From: Pomacea canaliculata
Lineage: Eukaryota > Mollusca > Gastropoda > Architaenioglossa > Ampullariidae
Direction: 5' to 3'
Length of the DNA stretch: 64,000 nucleotides
Assembly (NCBI RefSeq): GCF_003073045.1
Contig: NC_037593.1
Span: forward strand, 16,730,725 to 16,794,724
Part shown: piece after piece, positions 61,623 to 64,000 of the stretch
Layout: each line of letters starts with the position of its first letter
Numbering within the stretch: the first letter of the stretch is position 1
Notes under the pieces: model-generated
The model's database searches: none
What the model was told of the DNA's origin: nothing
What the model saw: only the letters and a program-made list of their open reading frames with translations
Made by a program: the position numbers and the translations under genes

Positions 61623-63048
61623 CTGCATTTTAGGAAACAAAAAAAAAAAAATCAAAAAAATAAATCAAAAAATAAATATTAAAAAAAAAATTAATTCTTA
61701 CAAAACACATCACGATTATCTGTCTCATTTCGCTTTTGTGTTTTCATATCTCCATAATGTATTTTATATAATGTTAATTATAATTATAATGTTAATTCGA
61801 TTAATCGAGCGGGTGAGGAACACAACGTGCGTGTGTGTGTTTTGAGTGGAACCTGATCTAACCCTGAGAGACCAGAGGCTTGGCTATTTACAATAAGTAC
61901 AGACTGTATCATTAGATTAATGAATATAAAGACTTCTGTCTTCGTTAATGTCAGCCATACTGTAAATCTACATCACCCTGAGGTACAAGTGTATGTGACT
62001 AGAAACATCGTAAATCTCATTATTACTTTTGCTGTATTTAGCAAACAGAGATCTTGCTCTGTATCAACGATAACATTAGCGGATTTTCTGTGGTTCTTCT
62101 TCTCCTTTTCTTTTTCTTTTTTTTTATTTATACGCATATTATACTTAATTACTCCACATAAAAGTGTCAAATTTTCAGGTGAAAAAATACTTACTGACAT
62201 ACGTGCGGGTTGTCTTAACGACTCCTACGTTCTGTAAGAAAAATAACGCATTCATCATCATATTCGCAACTTGTTTACTCATACTGAAGCATAATCATAA
62301 TCATAATCAAAATCAGTTTATCAAGCCATCATCATCATCATTATCATCATCTATCCATCCATCCATCCATACATACATCATCCATCATCCATCCATCATC
62401 CATCATCATCATCATCACTGCGCAGCGACTAACCATCGCTTCCTAACTCACTCAGAAGCACAACTCCGACAACACACAACACGTTAGATTATTTGCTTAC
62501 TGTGACAGTGACCACCGCAAGCCAGTGTAGATAGTAGCCAGAAGGCGCCGGACATGGTCTCGGAGCATCAGGGTCCACCATGAGGAGAACAAAGAACTTT
62601 CCCTTCAAACCACAAAACATCCATTTTTAAGCATTCGGCTCGCAGACAGAATATCTAGACACATTCGCACGCTTTTTTGTTAAATAGATCATATCCTTCC
62701 ACCCGTCATACATACCTCAATAAATATCCAAAAATCCAAGTACGAAAGAAAATGTTTCAGAAAAATAACCTAATAAAAGTACAAATCTAGGACAGAACGA
62801 AAGGTCGTGGATGATATACACACAGCAGTCTTCCTACATACCGAGTGAGCTAGCGGACTGTGACATTCGATGGTTGGTGCTGACGCCACAGACGAAGTCG
62901 GAATCTGATTACAGAAAGCCTCCACGTCCTCGAAGCTGACGTCTAGGTTGCAGCCGACGTCAGGTCTACGGTTCGGGCAATTGTCGTCTGCACCAAAGGC
63001 TGACTTGAAGGCGACAAAGGCCGTCAGTAGTAGGACAGGGTGTCTCGT
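61432..63048 (-). CDS. Secreted PEBP-like protein 2 (first exon not found)
   Basis: Minus-strand exons 63048-62842, 62602-62501, 62231-62195 and 61622-61432 join with matching phases into 178 residues plus TAG. The protein has a signal sequence (PVLLLTAFVAFKSAFG) and a Cys-containing N-terminus (CPNRRPDVGC ... FCNQ). The canonical PEBP blocks FVLLMVDPDAPRP ... YYLHWLAVV and YVPPTPPQGTHRYQLLMYR follow, and it ends SFQFLYEP. Asp-Pro-Asp, His-Trp and Gly-x-His-Arg are the ligand-pocket motifs of the family, all kept here. There is no linker or hydrophobic tail, so the product should be freely secreted, unlike paralogue 1. The initiator ATG must lie in an upstream exon I could not identify. Confidence 0.82.
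61623..62194 (-). other. PEBP-like 2 intron
   Basis: A-rich tracts at about 61638-61690 and a T-rich run at 62108-62135. No element recognised. Confidence 0.5.
62195..62231 (-). CDS. PEBP-like 2, small exon
   Basis: A 37-nt exon between TTCTTACAG and GTCA|GTAAGT. It encodes NVGVVKTTRTYV, with one base carried to the next exon in matching phase. Confidence 0.72.
62283..62420 (+). repeat. Compound (CAT)n/(CATC)n microsatellite
   Basis: Alternating CAT, CATC and CATA units, with an AATCAT-type start near 62290, lie in a PEBP-like 2 intron. Likely polymorphic. Confidence 0.9.
62501..62602 (-). CDS. PEBP-like 2, core exon (DPDAP)
   Basis: 34 codons, acceptor TTTGAAG, donor GTCACA|GTAAGC. It encodes KFFVLLMVDPDAPRPCPAP then YYLHWLAVVTVT, the signature block of the PEBP family. 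Confidence 0.88.
62842..63048 (-). CDS. PEBP-like 2, signal-peptide exon
   Basis: 207 nt, phase 0 in and out, acceptor GTGTGTTCAG and donor CACTCG|GTATGT. Hydrophobic core then a likely cleavage after SAFG. The length equals its counterpart in PEBP-like 1. Confidence 0.82.
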
Positions 63049-63663
63049 CTGAACACACAGGTTAGTGCATTTTCACAGTTTTTGTCAAGAGTTTAAAAAA
63101 ATAAAAAAAAAAAAAAAAACTGGACAATTTCTACATCTGTTTAAACTTCGTTAAGTTTTAACGGACACGTTCATTGTCATTAAAAAACTTACCCGGACTA
63201 ATACCCAATTTTGAGGTGGTCAATCTGCTTAAAAGCACTTAAATAAATAGTAAACCATATAAGAAAAATAAGCTTCAACTAATTGTTGATGCCATAACAA
63301 ACGTGAGGGAAGTACATGAAGAGTGAAAACTGAGGAGTGAGCGCTTGAGATATAGTTTATAAAATATCATTTCATGTAGTTACTTGCCATTAGGACAGAA
63401 TTTGTTCGTCAAACCGCTGAAATGAATGTCGTCTGCGTTTTAAAAAAACAGTCGTCTTTACTAAATGCGAGGCACGACAGTACGTATACGTCAAGCGTGA
63501 CGTAAAAATCTACCTGACATAGTTTCTCCTGCTTGCAAAGAATGACGTAATCCATAACGTCATTAGTTTGAGAGACGCACACACACATGATGTCAGTGTC
63601 ACGCATGCGCAAAAGACAGTGTCCCAATAAGCTATTCAAAATGGCAGAAGTGCGTCAAAAGTA
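63049..63663. other. Upstream region of PEBP-like 2
   Basis: Should contain the missing first exon and promoter on the minus strand. I could not choose an ATG exon with confidence. Confidence 0.4.
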
Positions 63664-63760
63664 CAGTGGAACCTCGATTGTCTAGCTTGGTGACATGCAC
63701 CTGTCGTCCAGATAATATAAAAAAAAAAATCACGGATAATTGATAATGTTTCTTAAGTCG
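63664..63760 (+). mobile_element. Possible pogo/Tigger-type transposon end
   Basis: After a TA (63662-63663) the sequence CAGTGGAACCTCGATTGTCT resembles pogo/Tigger-type terminal repeats (CAGTGGAACCTCGATTATCC is typical), followed by GATAATAT and CACGGATAATTGATAA. No matching right end appears before the window closes, so it either runs off the edge or is a fragment. Confidence 0.35.
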
Positions 63761-64000
63761 TAAATGCTGCTACAGTTATTGCGCAGTCCTTTCGAGGTGT
63801 TGTTTAAAGAGGTTTCTTGAAAAAAAAAATCCGACAGGAGACGTAGCCTTGTGTTCTTATTCTATGTGCCAATAGTTTTGTCTGCGTGGCGTCCATCCAC
63901 GTCTTCGGCCTTGCTATTGCGGTTTATCTGGCGGTCACCTGCATCCTGCTGAACGAGTAGCTGTAGGTTGTAGCTCGTGTGTGTCCGGTGATGTTACACA
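63761..64000. other. Window end, nothing identified
   Basis: No gene or element end recognised. Confidence 0.4.

Overview
This is a eukaryotic, animal nuclear window: AT-rich, with long introns, GT-AG splice sites, microsatellites and several DNA transposons and tRNA-derived SINEs. The gene content (a very large Schnurri/HIVEP zinc-finger protein, a Golgi-type sugar transferase, and a pair of secreted PEBP-like proteins) and the repeats fit a lophotrochozoan, most likely a mollusc, perhaps a gastropod. That placement is inference. I saw no bacterial-style operon, no CRISPR array, no rRNA and no intact tRNA gene. I saw no convincing retroviral, LTR or Polinton element.

Layout. (1) 1-9.4 kb: a three-exon minus-strand glycosyltransferase gene (2487-5064) sits between two direct copies of a ~550 bp repeat (213-778 and 7373-7911). 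(2) 9.4-28 kb: mostly non-coding, with two adjacent SINEs near 25 kb and a weakly supported early HIVEP exon at 18.9 kb. (3) 28.2-49.3 kb: the plus-strand HIVEP/Schnurri homologue, 15 coding exons that I could chain by splice phase into about 4,000 residues. One intron holds a complete-ended hAT transposon with a perfect 8-bp target duplication. (4) 49.3-54.5 kb: 3' UTR and intergenic DNA, including a degenerate 26-bp minisatellite. (5) 54.6-63.05 kb: two tandem minus-strand genes for small secreted PEBP-family proteins with matching exon structure. A TIR element with GC-rich palindromes and a 383-bp mariner-type MITE lie between them. A possible pogo-like transposon end lies near 63.7 kb.

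The three loci look functionally independent. The HIVEP homologue would act in the nucleus, by family knowledge as a DNA-binding regulator downstream of BMP/Dpp-type signals. The glycosyltransferase would act in the Golgi. The PEBP-like proteins would act outside the cell or at its surface. The HIVEP reading frame is broken at three places by single bases inside long, otherwise open exons, and one PEBP gene has a one-base phase conflict. Assembly indels are the simplest explanation, and reads or transcripts would decide it.
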